In this document: one piece after another, positions 14,529-22,971 of the stretch
Position numbering within the stretch: position 1 is the stretch's first letter
How the letters are laid out: each line of letters begins with the position of its first letter
From: Candidatus Berkelbacteria bacterium
GTDB taxonomy: Bacteria > Patescibacteriota > UBA1384 > XYA2-FULL-43-10 > CAINNR01
NCBI GenBank assembly: GCA_026397205.1
Contig: JAPLVH010000022.1
Span: forward strand, 25,686-59,262
Direction: 5' to 3'
Length of the DNA stretch: 33,577 nt
Program-made: the position numbers and the translations under genes
The notes under the pieces: model-generated
Told to the model about the DNA's origin: nothing
What the model saw: only the letters and a program-made list of their open reading frames with translations
The model's database searches: none

Positions 14529-15650
14529 ATGCGAGTTGCTATCATCCACGATTATCTAACCAAGCTTGGTGGTGCCGAAGAAGTTTTGAAAGTTCTTCAC
14601 AAACTTTATCCGACGGCGCCGATTTTTACTTTGCTTTATGACAAAACCGGAACCAAAAACCAATTTGAAAATGGTTATGATATTCGGCCATCAAATTTAC
14701 AGAAATTGCCTCGCGCGATCAGAAATCGGCAAAAACTTTTGCTTTCGCGTTTTCCAAAAGCGATTGAAAAATTTGACCTTTCGGGATTCGATGTTGTAAT
14801 TTCGTCCAGCAATTCTTTCGCCCATGGCGTAATAACAAATCCCAAAACTTTGCACATCACCTATTGCTACTCGCCGACGCGCTATCTTTGGGATTGGGCG
14901 CCGCAATATTTGAAGGAAAATAATATCGGCTTCGGTGCCGCCGGCATTTTCATCAGAAATCTTTTATCGAAAGTCCGTCTTTGGGATTTTAATGCGTCAA
15001 AACGAACTGATGAATTTATTGCGATTTCCAAAACTGTTGCAGCGCGAATTAAAAAATATTATCGCCGCGATTCTACAGTTATCTATCCGCCGGCGGCGAC
15101 CCGAAAATATCTGGATAATGATCGCAAAGTCGAGGATTTTTATTTGATCGTTTCTCGACTTTCACCATACAAAAATATCGATCTGGCGATTCGAGCTTGC
15201 AATCAGCTAAAAAAGAGTTTATATATAGTAGGCGAGGGAGCCGACAAAAAACGGCTGGAAAATTTGGCTGGTCCGACGATAAAATTTCTCGGCTGGCAAA
15301 CCGATGAAACAAAAATTGAACTTTTCAAACATGCCCGTGCATTTATTTTCCCCGGAGAAGATGATTTCGGCTTAACACCGGTTGAATCAATGGCCGCTGG
15401 CCGGCCGGTAATCGCTCTGAATTCCGGTGGCTCAACTGAAACCGTTGTTGCTGGGAAGACCGGAGAATTTTTCGATGACGCAAAAAATCCGAAAGATTTG
15501 ATTGATGCGATAAATCGTCTAGAAAAAAATTATTCAAATTATTCTATTGAAAATTGTCAATCCCAAGCCGGTAAATTCTCAACCGAAATTTTTATCAAAA
15601 ACTTTTCCGAATTCGTCAATGAAAAATACAAAACATTCAAAAAGAAATGA
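14529..15650 (+). CDS. GT4-family glycosyltransferase
   Basis: 373 residues. The N-terminus MRVAIIHDYLTKLGGAEEVL is the classic start of GT4 mannosyl- or rhamnosyl-type transferases. YCYSPTRYLWDW and a SRLSPYKNID block follow. GEDDFGLTPVESMAAGRPVIA contains the E-x7-E nucleotide-sugar site. GGAG lies a few bases upstream of the ATG. The last codons overlap the start of the WecG-type gene by ATGA. It probably extends a surface polysaccharide or lipid-linked oligosaccharide. The sugar cannot be named from sequence. Confidence 0.92.
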   Translation: MRVAIIHDYLTKLGGAEEVLKVLHKLYPTAPIFTLLYDKTGTKNQFENGYDIRPSNLQKLPRAIRNRQKLLLSRFPKAIEKFDLSGFDVVISSSNSFAHGVITNPKTLHITYCYSPTRYLWDWAPQYLKENNIGFGAAGIFIRNLLSKVRLWDFNASKRTDEFIAISKTVAARIKKYYRRDSTVIYPPAATRKYLDNDRKVEDFYLIVSRLSPYKNIDLAIRACNQLKKSLYIVGEGADKKRLENLAGPTIKFLGWQTDETKIELFKHARAFIFPGEDDFGLTPVESMAAGRPVIALNSGGSTETVVAGKTGEFFDDAKNPKDLIDAINRLEKNYSNYSIENCQSQAGKFSTEIFIKNFSEFVNEKYKTFKKK

Positions 15651-16486
15651 CCAAGCGCAAGAAAGTTAAAATTTTAAACATTCCGATTGATACTTTTAAG
15701 AAAAGTGAAGTATTGGAATTTTTGGAAGAAAAAATCGGACAAAAATCAATCGTTAAAATCGCCACCGTCAATACTGAATTTTTAATGACGGCAACTTGGC
15801 GTGAAGATGTTAGGGCGATGTTGGACGCAACGACGCTGAATTTGGCTGACGGCGTCGGCGTTCTTTGGGCGGCGAAATTTTTATCGCTGAAATTACCAAA
15901 AGAAAAGTTCTGGCGAATCATTGTCGGGATTCTAAAATTAAAATTGTCGCTCATGGCAATCACATTTTATCCAAAATATTTGTGCCGGCCGATTCCGGCG
16001 CGTATTTCCGGCTCCGATTTTATTTATGATTTATCAAAATTCGCGGCCAAAAATAGTTTATCGCTTTTCTTTTTGGGCGGTGAGCCGACAGTTGCCGAAC
16101 AGGCAGCATTAAAACTTCAAACTGATATTTTAAATTTAAAAGTTGCTGGTACTTACGCTGGCACACCAAAAGTTGAGGACGAGGAAAAGATCGTTGAAAT
16201 TATTAAAAATAGTCAAGCCGATATTATTTTCGTCGCCTACGGTGTTCCAAATGAGGAATTGTGGATTAATCGAAATCTCAAAAAAACCGCAGCCAAAATC
16301 GGCATCGGTATTGGTGGAACTTTTGACTTTCTCGCTGGTCGCCGAAAACGAGCACCGAGATTTTTTCGGACAATTGGACTTGAATGGTTTTGGCGCCTAA
16401 TTCTCGAACCCCGACGCCTTCGCCGCCAACTCGCCCTACCAAAATTTATTTATCAGATTTTCAAATTAAAAATCTTCACCAATTAA
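15647..16486 (+). CDS. WecG/TagA/CpsF-family glycosyltransferase
   Basis: 279 residues of the GT26 family. The core blocks are ATVNTEFLMTA, LADGVGVLWAAKFL (with the family's catalytic Asp), FFLGGEPTVAEQAA, FVAYGVPNEELWI and GIGGTFDFLAGRRKRAP, with the C-terminal LEWFWRLILEPRRLRR stretch probably at the membrane. Characterised members transfer N-acetylmannosamine or ManNAcA to lipid-linked GlcNAc in teichoic-acid-linker or common-antigen synthesis; the actual sugar here is unknown. It overlaps the preceding GT4 gene by four bases, so the three transferase genes form one operon for surface glycan. Confidence 0.93.
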   Translation: MTKRKKVKILNIPIDTFKKSEVLEFLEEKIGQKSIVKIATVNTEFLMTATWREDVRAMLDATTLNLADGVGVLWAAKFLSLKLPKEKFWRIIVGILKLKLSLMAITFYPKYLCRPIPARISGSDFIYDLSKFAAKNSLSLFFLGGEPTVAEQAALKLQTDILNLKVAGTYAGTPKVEDEEKIVEIIKNSQADIIFVAYGVPNEELWINRNLKKTAAKIGIGIGGTFDFLAGRRKRAPRFFRTIGLEWFWRLILEPRRLRRQLALPKFIYQIFKLKIFTN

Positions 16487-16517
16487 TTCTCATAATTTAC
16501 ATTTTATTTGGGTTGCA

Positions 16518-16557
16518 ATATCACTAAATACAAGTGATCACTTAAATACAGTGATAT
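16518..16557. promoter_or_regulatory. 40-bp GATC-centred palindrome, left copy, overlapping the start codon of the PaaX/Cas2-like gene
   Basis: Exact plan: ATATCACT, 6 bases, AAGTGATCACTT, 6 bases, AGTGATAT, symmetric about 16537/16538. The last half-site includes the first two bases of the ATG. It could be the operator of the encoded regulator or one end of a mobile unit. Confidence 0.85.
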
Positions 16558-17092
16558 GAAAAAACAAAAAATTGCTGAGAGTGCTAAAAATATTACAATA
16601 GAGATTCTCGAAGCTCTTGACACTTTTCTTGGCGCATTTCTTCTTTCAGCTGGGAGTAGTCGTCGTTTGTACCGAGAACTTAACAAGCAACGACCGGACA
16701 TTGACCGTGACACCTTCTATCACAATCTGCACAGCATGAATCGTCGAAAATTAATTAATTACGATCATCATTCAGATTCTGTAGAATTTACAAATAAGGG
16801 TCTATTGAAAGTGGTAGAAAAAGTCTGTAAAAAATTCCCAAATGATAAAATTTTTAGATTTGTTTCTTTTGATATTCCGGAGGATTTCAGCACAAGGCGC
16901 GACAAATTTCGTTCGACGCTAAAACGAATCGGATTTAAGAATGTTCAGAAAAGTTTGTGGGTAATAAACAAGGATGCAAGTTCCGTGGTCGAAATTGCTG
17001 CTTACGAATGTCAAGTTGAGAAATATATTTCATATATCGTTTCTGCTTCCAGTGATATTGACGGTATCCTAATCAAAATGTTTAGGGAATAA
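16556..17092 (+). CDS. PaaX-like regulator / Cas2-like fold protein
   Basis: 178 residues. The N-terminal half (about 1-90) reads as a winged helix (TFLGAFLLSAGSSRRLYREL, then TFYHNLHSMNRRKLINYD and a TNKGLLKV wing). The C-terminal half (FVSFDIPEDFSTRRDKFRST, LKRIGFKNVQKSLWV) is the ferredoxin-like domain shared by the PaaX central domain and Cas2. No cas1, other cas genes or CRISPR array are present, so a regulator, or an uncharacterised nuclease, is more likely than a CRISPR role. The gene is bracketed by two nearly identical 40-bp palindromes: one overlaps its start codon, the other begins two bases after its stop. A truncated homologue with its own GATC-centred palindrome lies at 33329. 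No Shine-Dalgarno was seen. Confidence 0.75.
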   Translation: MKKQKIAESAKNITIEILEALDTFLGAFLLSAGSSRRLYRELNKQRPDIDRDTFYHNLHSMNRRKLINYDHHSDSVEFTNKGLLKVVEKVCKKFPNDKIFRFVSFDIPEDFSTRRDKFRSTLKRIGFKNVQKSLWVINKDASSVVEIAAYECQVEKYISYIVSASSDIDGILIKMFRE

Positions 17093-17093
17093 C

Positions 17094-17133
17094 ATATCAC
17101 TATATACACGCGATCACTTAAATGCAGTGATAT
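17094..17133. promoter_or_regulatory. 40-bp GATC-centred palindrome, right copy
   Basis: Same 8-6-12-6-8 plan as 16518-16557, starting two bases past the stop codon. The outer half-sites are identical, and the core has two changes (ACGCGATCACTT). It lies 29 bases before the nusA -35 box, so a protein bound here could also affect nusA. Confidence 0.85.
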
Positions 17134-17162
17134 AAATGTTGGATTTAGACCCACACAAGGGC

Positions 17163-17192
17163 TTGACAAATAAATATGAAATTTGCTACAAT
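17163..17192 (+). promoter_or_regulatory. Putative promoter of nusA
   Basis: Perfect TTGACA, 18 bases and TACAAT. The start of the nusA mRNA would be near 17199. Confidence 0.7.
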
Positions 17193-17204
17193 TAATTTGT
17201 AAAC

Positions 17205-17226
17205 ATGGTGGCCGCGCGGTCACCAT
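17205..17226 (+). promoter_or_regulatory. Hairpin in the nusA leader
   Basis: ATGGTGGCC, loop GCGC, GGTCACCAT, then TTTTC: a nine-pair stem with one G-U pair right at the expected 5' end of the transcript. The T-run is too short for a strong terminator. It could be a weak attenuator or an mRNA-stabilising element, and NusA is known to regulate its own operon in other bacteria. Confidence 0.5.
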
Positions 17227-17255
17227 TTTCTAAAAATATAATGAAAGGGAGTGAA

Positions 17256-18425
17256 ATGAAGGAAGAAAAGGGACAATTTATGCAAGCGATCGAGGATTTG
17301 TGCGACGAAAAAGGTTTGGATCGTGACACGGTGATCGGCACTGTTGAAGCGGCGCTGGCGGCAGCTTATCGAAAGGACTATGGTCGTCCGCGACAGATGA
17401 TTCGGGCAAAGCTTGATCCGAAAACCGGCGAAGCCGAGATGTTCAAAATCACAACCGTTGTTGATGATGAGGAATTTGAAAATCCTGAAGCAGAAATAAT
17501 TCTAGCCGACGCCAAAAAAATTAAAAAAACGGCAAAAATCGGCGACGAATTTGTTGACGCTCTGCCAAAAGAGGAAACTTTCGGTCGTATCGCCGCTCAA
17601 ACCGCCAAGCAAGTTATTATCCAAAGGATCCGCGAAGCCGAACGAGAGCTGATTTTTTCCGAATACAAAAATCGGGAGAACACCGTTGTCAACGGCAATG
17701 TTTCGCAAATCGAAGGTCGAAATGTCATAATCTCCCTTGGCAAAGCCAATGCTATTTTATTTCCCTCCGATCAAATCAATAGCGAAAAATATTATGTCGG
17801 AGGGCGACTGAAAATTTTAATTAAAGAGGTTGAGCAAACTTCACGTGGTCCACAAATTTTGGCTTCACGAACAGCCGAGGGTCTTATTAAGGGCTTGTTC
17901 GAACTTGAAGTTCCGGAAATTGCCAACGGAACGGTTGAAATTAAAGCTATCGCTAGGGAAGCCGGTTCGCGAACAAAAATGGCAGTGATTGCGACTGATG
18001 AAAATATTGACCCTATCGGCTCCTGCGTCGGTCAGCGCGGCTCTAGGGTTCAATCGGTTCTGTCGGAAATCGGCGAGGAAAAAATTGACATCATTTTGTG
18101 GGACGAGGATTTGGAAAAATTTATTGTCAACGCCCTTTCGCCGGCGAAATGTTCGAAAATTGTTCTTTCGTCAAAAGATAATAAAGCAACGGTTTATGTT
18201 CCGGAGGACAGTTTATCCTTGGCAATCGGCAAAAACGGCCAAAATGTTCGGCTGGCATCAAAACTTAGCGGCTGGGGAATTGACATCGAACGAGCGGAGG
18301 ATAAAAATTCCGACGACGATGAAGTTGTCAATGATGCCGAAAAAACTCCCAGGAAAAAAACAGCCAAAGTTAGTAAAAAGAAAGTATCAAAGAAATCCAA
18401 AAAGATCACCGATTCCGAGGAATAG
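17256..18425 (+). CDS. nusA: Transcription termination/antitermination factor NusA
   Basis: 389 residues from ATG 17256, chosen because AAAGGGAG lies just upstream and the family start ([19 protein letters not shown]) follows. The ORF-track start would lie in the leader hairpin. Domains in order: N-terminal RNA-polymerase-binding domain (to about 125), S1 domain ([20 protein letters not shown]), KH1 ([21 protein letters not shown]) and KH2 ([19 protein letters not shown]). A Lys-rich tail ([17 protein letters not shown]) replaces the acidic repeats of enterobacterial NusA. It controls pausing, termination and coupling with translation. It stands alone, without rimP or infB next to it. Confidence 0.96.
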   Translation: MKEEKGQFMQAIEDLCDEKGLDRDTVIGTVEAALAAAYRKDYGRPRQMIRAKLDPKTGEAEMFKITTVVDDEEFENPEAEIILADAKKIKKTAKIGDEFVDALPKEETFGRIAAQTAKQVIIQRIREAERELIFSEYKNRENTVVNGNVSQIEGRNVIISLGKANAILFPSDQINSEKYYVGGRLKILIKEVEQTSRGPQILASRTAEGLIKGLFELEVPEIANGTVEIKAIAREAGSRTKMAVIATDENIDPIGSCVGQRGSRVQSVLSEIGEEKIDIILWDEDLEKFIVNALSPAKCSKIVLSSKDNKATVYVPEDSLSLAIGKNGQNVRLASKLSGWGIDIERAEDKNSDDDEVVNDAEKTPRKKTAKVSKKKVSKKSKKITDSEE

Positions 18426-18435
18426 ATTTTTATTT

Positions 18436-18515
18436 TGAGTTTTGAATTATAATTTTTCCGTCTAGGCTCGGCCTAGCCGAGACCGATCATTTTTAGTTTT
18501 AAACTTTAAATTTTC
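18436..18515 (+). repeat. Repeat family R3, copy b
   Basis: TTTTGAGTTTTGAATTATAA on the left and TTTTTAGTTTTAAACTTTAA on the right resemble the arms of R3a. The middle is a GTCTAGGCTCGG/CCTAGCCGAGAC hairpin (12-base arms, two mismatches). It fills the nusA-clpC gap and could double as a nusA terminator. Confidence 0.55.
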
Positions 18516-21023
18516 ATGGACAATATCTTTCGAAAATTTTCCGGAAATTTGCGCAAGATTCTGACATTGGCGGAGAAAATCGCCCATGATTCTGGACGAC
18601 CGCTGGAAAGCGAGGATCTGCTTTTGGCCATTGTTTTGTCAAAAGGTACTCTAGCAAATGATATTTTGACTAATTTTGATATTCTGCCGGAGAAAGTCCA
18701 GATTGTCGCCAAATTGGTTTCGAGTCAATCACAAAAGGAGTCCGATCGGGGAATATCAAAAAATGCCAAATCGGTAATCCAAAAAACCTTGAAAATCGCC
18801 AGTGATTTCGGCCACTTAAATGTTGACGCCGAACATTTGCTTTTGGCGCTAATCTCTGATCCAAAATTAAATTCCTACAGCATAATCGAACGAATCGGCG
18901 CCGATCCGAAAAAAATTAAGGAACAAATCGAAGCGATCTTTTCCGAAATTTCAAAGGCCTTCTCGCCTGAGTCGCTGGGAATTCTTGGTGCGACAGGAGG
19001 GATTCCCGGGGTTAATTTCGGCAGTTTAAATGCTGACGATGAATTTTTCGAACCCCAAGGTCGGACGACAACCAAAGAGAGCCAAAAATCTTTAATTGAA
19101 TTATATACCGTTGATTTAACCGCGGCGGCGGAGAGAAATAAACTTGATCCGGTTATCGGACGCGAGTCGGAAATCGAACGGCTGACCCAGATTTTATCGC
19201 GTCGAACGAAAAACAATCCGCTTCTGATCGGCGAACCGGGTGTCGGAAAAACGGCGATAGTCGAGGGTTTGGCGAAAAAAATATCGTCTGGCGATGTTCC
19301 GACGACTTTAATTGGCAAAAAAGTTCTATCACTTGATGTCTCTGGACTTTTGGCCGGTACAATTTACCGCGGACAATTTGAGGCCCGTCTGAAAAATTTG
19401 CTGGCGGAAATTTTAAAGATCGGCAAAGTGATTCTTTTCATTGACGAAATTCACAACACGATCGGCACCGGATCGGCTGATGGCTCACTTGACATCGCGA
19501 ATATGTTAAAGCCGACACTAACTTCTGGTGAAATCAATTTCATCGGTGCGACAACGATCGAGAGTTATCGAAAATATCTGGAAAAAGATCCAGCTTTCGA
19601 GCGACGGTTTCAAGTAATAAAAATCGAAGAACCGACGGTGGAAGATACAATAAAAATTATCCGCGGACTCAAAAGCAAGTACGAAAAACATCACGGAGTC
19701 AAAATCTCTCCGGATGCAATTGAGGCAGCAGCGGTTTTATCGCAAAGATATGTCGCCGATCGATTTCTGCCTGACAAAGCCGTTGATCTAATTGACGAAG
19801 CGGCGGCGGCAACTAATGTCGCTTCGCCCGAGGGAACAAAAATCAGTAAATTGAAGAATAAATTAATCGAAATCCAAACAAAAAAAGATGAATCCGTAGT
19901 AAATGAAAATTATGAAGCAGCAACCAATTTCCGCGAGATTGAAATTAAAATTATTGACGAAATCTCCAAGCTGGAAGCGGGAATTTCCAAAGAGAAACAG
20001 AATTTAATAAGCGCCAGAGACATCGCCAGAGTCGTCGCCAAATCAACTGGGGTAAAAATCGAAAACCTAACTTTGGACGAACGGCAAAAATATCTGGAAC
20101 TTGAATCAAAATTAAAAAAAAATGTCATCGGTCAGGAAGAGGCGATCGGAATAATCGCCAACTCGATTCGCCGAAATCGCGCCGGGGTCTCCGACCCGAA
20201 ACGACCGATCGGATCTTTTTTATTTCTTGGTCCGACCGGCGTCGGCAAGACATATTTAACAAAACAATTGGCAGGTATTTTGTTCGGCTCGGAGGAAAAT
20301 TTGATTCGAATTGATATGTCGGAGTTCGCCGAACGCCACAATGTTTCCCGGCTTGTCGGCGCGCCGGCCGGCTATGTCGGCTATGACGACGGCGGCCAAC
20401 TGACTGACGCAATTCGGCAAAAACCTTATTCAATAATTCTTTTCGACGAAATTGAAAAGGCCCACCCCGATTTCTTCAACATTTTATTGCAAATTTTGGA
20501 TGATGGAATTTTAACTGATGCCAAAGGCCGAGCGGTAAATTTTCGCAACACGATTATTGTTATGACTTCAAATCTTGGGACCAAAGAACTTTCGAGTCAG
20601 CATGACATTGGTTTTGGGGTTGAAGCAAAATCCGATGACAAAATTGCTTACGAAAAAATCAAGGAGAAAGTTCAAGATTCAGTAAAAAAAGAGCTCCGTC
20701 CGGAGTTTGTCAACCGCCTTGATTCGATCGTTGTTTTTCGCTCACTGGCTGAAAGCGCAATCAACAAAATAGTAGAGCTGAATTTGCAAACCCTAGTTAA
20801 GCGATTAAAAAAACAGAATATTGTTCTAAAAATTTCCAAAGAAGTTGTTGCACATTTGGCGAAGGCCGGTTACTCGGATGAATTTGGAGCTCGACCGATT
20901 CGCCGGATAATTTCGGACCAACTTGAAAATCAGATCTCTGAAAGTATAATCTCGGAAAGATTTGTTTCCGGCGACAAAATTTCCGCCAAGGTTCTTGGTG
21001 ATAAAATTATTTTGACCAGATGA
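18516..21023 (+). CDS. clpC: ClpC-type AAA+ ATPase (Hsp100)
   Basis: 835 residues. Two Clp N-repeats (about 10-150), AAA1 with GEPGVGKT and VILFIDEIH, a short middle segment with a UVR-like motif (NENYEAATNFREIEIK), AAA2 with GPTGVGKT and SIILFDEIEKAHPD, and a C-terminal small domain (GARPIRRIISDQLENQIS). The short middle segment argues for ClpC rather than ClpB. ClpC unfolds proteins for the ClpP peptidase in the cytoplasm; clpP is not in this window. There is no Shine-Dalgarno before the ATG. The stop overlaps the relA/spoT start as ATGA, and that junction lies inside a palindrome. Confidence 0.94.
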   Translation: MDNIFRKFSGNLRKILTLAEKIAHDSGRPLESEDLLLAIVLSKGTLANDILTNFDILPEKVQIVAKLVSSQSQKESDRGISKNAKSVIQKTLKIASDFGHLNVDAEHLLLALISDPKLNSYSIIERIGADPKKIKEQIEAIFSEISKAFSPESLGILGATGGIPGVNFGSLNADDEFFEPQGRTTTKESQKSLIELYTVDLTAAAERNKLDPVIGRESEIERLTQILSRRTKNNPLLIGEPGVGKTAIVEGLAKKISSGDVPTTLIGKKVLSLDVSGLLAGTIYRGQFEARLKNLLAEILKIGKVILFIDEIHNTIGTGSADGSLDIANMLKPTLTSGEINFIGATTIESYRKYLEKDPAFERRFQVIKIEEPTVEDTIKIIRGLKSKYEKHHGVKISPDAIEAAAVLSQRYVADRFLPDKAVDLIDEAAAATNVASPEGTKISKLKNKLIEIQTKKDESVVNENYEAATNFREIEIKIIDEISKLEAGISKEKQNLISARDIARVVAKSTGVKIENLTLDERQKYLELESKLKKNVIGQEEAIGIIANSIRRNRAGVSDPKRPIGSFLFLGPTGVGKTYLTKQLAGILFGSEENLIRIDMSEFAERHNVSRLVGAPAGYVGYDDGGQLTDAIRQKPYSIILFDEIEKAHPDFFNILLQILDDGILTDAKGRAVNFRNTIIVMTSNLGTKELSSQHDIGFGVEAKSDDKIAYEKIKEKVQDSVKKELRPEFVNRLDSIVVFRSLAESAINKIVELNLQTLVKRLKKQNIVLKISKEVVAHLAKAGYSDEFGARPIRRIISDQLENQISESIISERFVSGDKISAKVLGDKIILTR

Positions 21024-21075
21024 AAAATGATTCCAATCATTTTTCATCCCGAGCGAAGTCGAGGGATCTTTCCGA
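21019..21075. repeat. Palindromic repeat spanning the clpC/relA junction
   Basis: GATGAAAAATGATT at 21019-21032 and its exact complement at 21035-21048 form a 14-base inverted repeat with a two-base loop, followed by CCCGAGCGAAGTCGAGGGAT. The ATGA stop-start overlap is inside the left arm. It encodes about the first 20 residues of the RelA/SpoT ORF. Confidence 0.8.
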
Positions 21076-22786
21076 TAAAATGATACCGTCATTATTTGAG
21101 GAGAATATAAAACCTTTGGTCTCAAAATTTGCCGCAAACGAGAAAGAAAAAATTGCCGAAGCTTTTCGTTTTGCCAAAAACGCGCACTTGGGGCAAAAAC
21201 GGGTCAGTGGCGAAGATTTTATTATCCACCCAGTATTGGTCGCAAAATCATTCATGGAAGTTGGTGCCGACAGCGAAACCGTAATTGCCGCCCTGCTTCA
21301 TGATGCGATCGAAGACACTTCGGTAACTAAAGATGAGATCAGCAAAAAATTCGGACCAACTGTCGCCGATTTGGTTGATGGTGTAACAAAAATCTCGAGT
21401 ATAAAAGACAAGGAAAAACTTTTACTTTTGGGTTTTGAAGATAAATTTCAAACCCAAATTGACAACTACCGGAAACTTCTGACCAAAATGGCCGGCGACC
21501 CGCGAGTGATCGCAATAAAATTATACGACCGACTTCATAATGTCCAAACTTTGGAGTGGTTGCCGGAAACCAAACGGCAAATTTACGCCAGAGAAACAAT
21601 AGAAATTTACTCCGTCCTGGCCGAACGGCTTGGTTTTGGTGAGTTAAAGGGAAAATTAAACGACCTATGCTTCGAATATGCCTATCCGCAGGAGTATGAT
21701 GTTTTCATACAAAGTATTACGATTCCTCGGCAGGAGCGTGAAAGATATATTACCAAAATTATTATGGAAATCAAAAAGCATTTGTTCGAGAACAAAATCA
21801 AATTTCAAATTTACGGACGGGTGAAAAGAAATTATTCGCTTTACAGCAAATTGAAAACAAAAAATGGCTATCTCGGTTCGATTTATGATTTGGTAGCAAT
21901 TCGAATTATCGCCAGTGATGTTGCTGATTGCTACAAAATTCTTGGTTTAATCCACAAAAAATATCCGCCACTGATTCAAAAATTTCACGATTATATCGCC
22001 AGGCCGAAAGAAAACGGTTACCAATCACTTCACACCGTCGTTTTCGGACCAGAGAAAAAGTCGTTTGAAATCCAAATTCGAACCGAGGAAATGGACAAAA
22101 ATGCCGAATTCGGTGTCGCTTCGCATTGGAATTATAAGGAAAAAACAACTTCAAATTTGTCAGAAAAAATCGGTGCCGACTGGCAGGAAGAGTTATCGGA
22201 CGATGACAAAAATCAAAAATTATTTGCCAATAAAATTTTTGCTTTTACGCCGGTGGGGAAGATTTTTGAACTCCGTCGCGGTGCAACGGTGATTGATTTT
22301 GCTTTTTTAATTCACAGCGATTTGGGATTGTCGTGCGCCGGCGCAAAAATCAATGGTAAAATTGCGCCGATTTCTACCGAACTTTTAACCGGTGATGTTG
22401 TCGAGATATTAAAAAGTCCGCGACCGAATCCGTCGCGCGATTGGCTCCGGATTGCCAAAACCGGTTATGCCAAAACCAAAATTCGAAAATTTTTCGCCGC
22501 TCAAAATCGGCTTGATGATTTGGAAAAGGTTGATGTGTTAAAACCGGTGCAAATTAAAAAACGCCGTCTGACGATCAACCAACAAAATTTCAAAATCACT
22601 TTCGAAAACGGCAACTTTCCCTACCGGCTGGCCAAATGTTGCAATCCTAAAAGTTCCGATGATGTCGTCGGCTACATCACCAGCCAAAAAGAAATTTCAG
22701 TCCACAAATCTACTTGTTCTGCCTGCAAAAAATTTTTACCTGCTCGAATAGTTCAAGCAAATTGGAGCAAAACAAAAATTAGTTGA
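21020..22786 (+). CDS. Bifunctional (p)ppGpp synthetase/hydrolase RelA/SpoT
   Basis: 588 residues. The hydrolase domain has the HD site intact (His70, then LLHDAIEDT with His94/Asp95, and YDRLHNVQTL). The synthetase domain has KRNYSLYSKLKTKNG, DLVAIRI, RPKENGYQSLHT and EIQIRTEEMD with the catalytic Glu. Then follow a TGS domain (FAFTPVGKIFELRRG) and a zinc-finger-like segment (LAKCCNPKSSDD, CSACKK). The usual C-terminal ACT/RRM domain is absent, so the protein is shorter than the roughly 700-residue norm. The start at 21020 overlaps the clpC stop. Residues 2-20 (NDSNHFSSRAKSRDLSDK) are repeat-derived, and ATG 21080 (MIPSLFEEN) is a plausible older start. It controls the stringent response. 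Confidence 0.93.
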   Translation: MKNDSNHFSSRAKSRDLSDKMIPSLFEENIKPLVSKFAANEKEKIAEAFRFAKNAHLGQKRVSGEDFIIHPVLVAKSFMEVGADSETVIAALLHDAIEDTSVTKDEISKKFGPTVADLVDGVTKISSIKDKEKLLLLGFEDKFQTQIDNYRKLLTKMAGDPRVIAIKLYDRLHNVQTLEWLPETKRQIYARETIEIYSVLAERLGFGELKGKLNDLCFEYAYPQEYDVFIQSITIPRQERERYITKIIMEIKKHLFENKIKFQIYGRVKRNYSLYSKLKTKNGYLGSIYDLVAIRIIASDVADCYKILGLIHKKYPPLIQKFHDYIARPKENGYQSLHTVVFGPEKKSFEIQIRTEEMDKNAEFGVASHWNYKEKTTSNLSEKIGADWQEELSDDDKNQKLFANKIFAFTPVGKIFELRRGATVIDFAFLIHSDLGLSCAGAKINGKIAPISTELLTGDVVEILKSPRPNPSRDWLRIAKTGYAKTKIRKFFAAQNRLDDLEKVDVLKPVQIKKRRLTINQQNFKITFENGNFPYRLAKCCNPKSSDDVVGYITSQKEISVHKSTCSACKKFLPARIVQANWSKTKIS

Positions 22787-22811
22787 CAAATATTACGACT
22801 TTTGATAAGAT
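22783..22811 (+). promoter_or_regulatory. Promoter of the leader-peptide transcript
   Basis: TTGACA, 17 bases and TAAGAT. The -35 box overlaps the relA/spoT stop codon. The predicted start near 22818 leaves only about four bases before the leader ATG. Confidence 0.6.
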
Positions 22812-22821
22812 GATTTTGCAA

Positions 22822-22893
22822 ATGAAAAAATTTCAGATAACAATTAATCACCATCACAATTCTTTTCTTTTCGGGAAAGGATTGTTTTGCTGA
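22822..22893 (+). CDS. Candidate His-rich leader peptide
   Basis: Too short for the ORF track. A 23-codon frame MKKFQITINHHHNSFLFGKG plus LFC and TGA, with three consecutive His codons (CAC CAT CAC, 22849-22857). It starts just after a good promoter and ends 21 bases before a strong intrinsic terminator (22915-22954). This matches the layout of leader peptides in amino-acid attenuators such as the his operon leader. The next genes in line are a zinc-ribbon protein and a hisS 5' remnant, then hisS itself. No Shine-Dalgarno is seen, so it would be translated from a nearly leaderless mRNA. That it is translated, and that it senses His-tRNA, are inference. Confidence 0.5.
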   Translation: MKKFQITINHHHNSFLFGKGLFC

Positions 22894-22914
22894 ACGATTA
22901 TTAATCAAGTTCTC

Positions 22915-22954
22915 AAATCAGCCCCGTCCCGAAAAGGACGGGGCTGATTTTTTT
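22915..22954 (+). terminator. Strong rho-independent terminator / possible attenuator
   Basis: AAATCAGCCCCGTCC, loop CGAAAA, GGACGGGGCTGATTT, then four more T: a 15-pair stem. The loop region TCCCGAAAAG (22927-22936) is exactly complementary to CTTTTCGGGA at 22867-22876 inside the leader peptide frame, a possible competing helix. Confidence 0.92.
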
Positions 22955-22971
22955 CGGCCTACATTACATTG

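Noticed and set aside
16556-17092. CRISPR adaptation module suggested by a Cas2-like domain
   Set aside because: No cas1, no other cas gene and no repeat-spacer array in the window. The flanking palindromes are two single copies, not an array. The N-terminal winged helix fits PaaX-type regulators.
17205-17255. Longer nusA start at 17205
   Set aside because: That ATG lies in the leader hairpin with no ribosome site. ATG 17256 has AAAGGGAG upstream and fits the family N-terminus.
17989-18438. 149-residue ORF overlapping nusA in another frame
   Set aside because: Arg/Lys-rich shadow of the nusA KH domains and tail.
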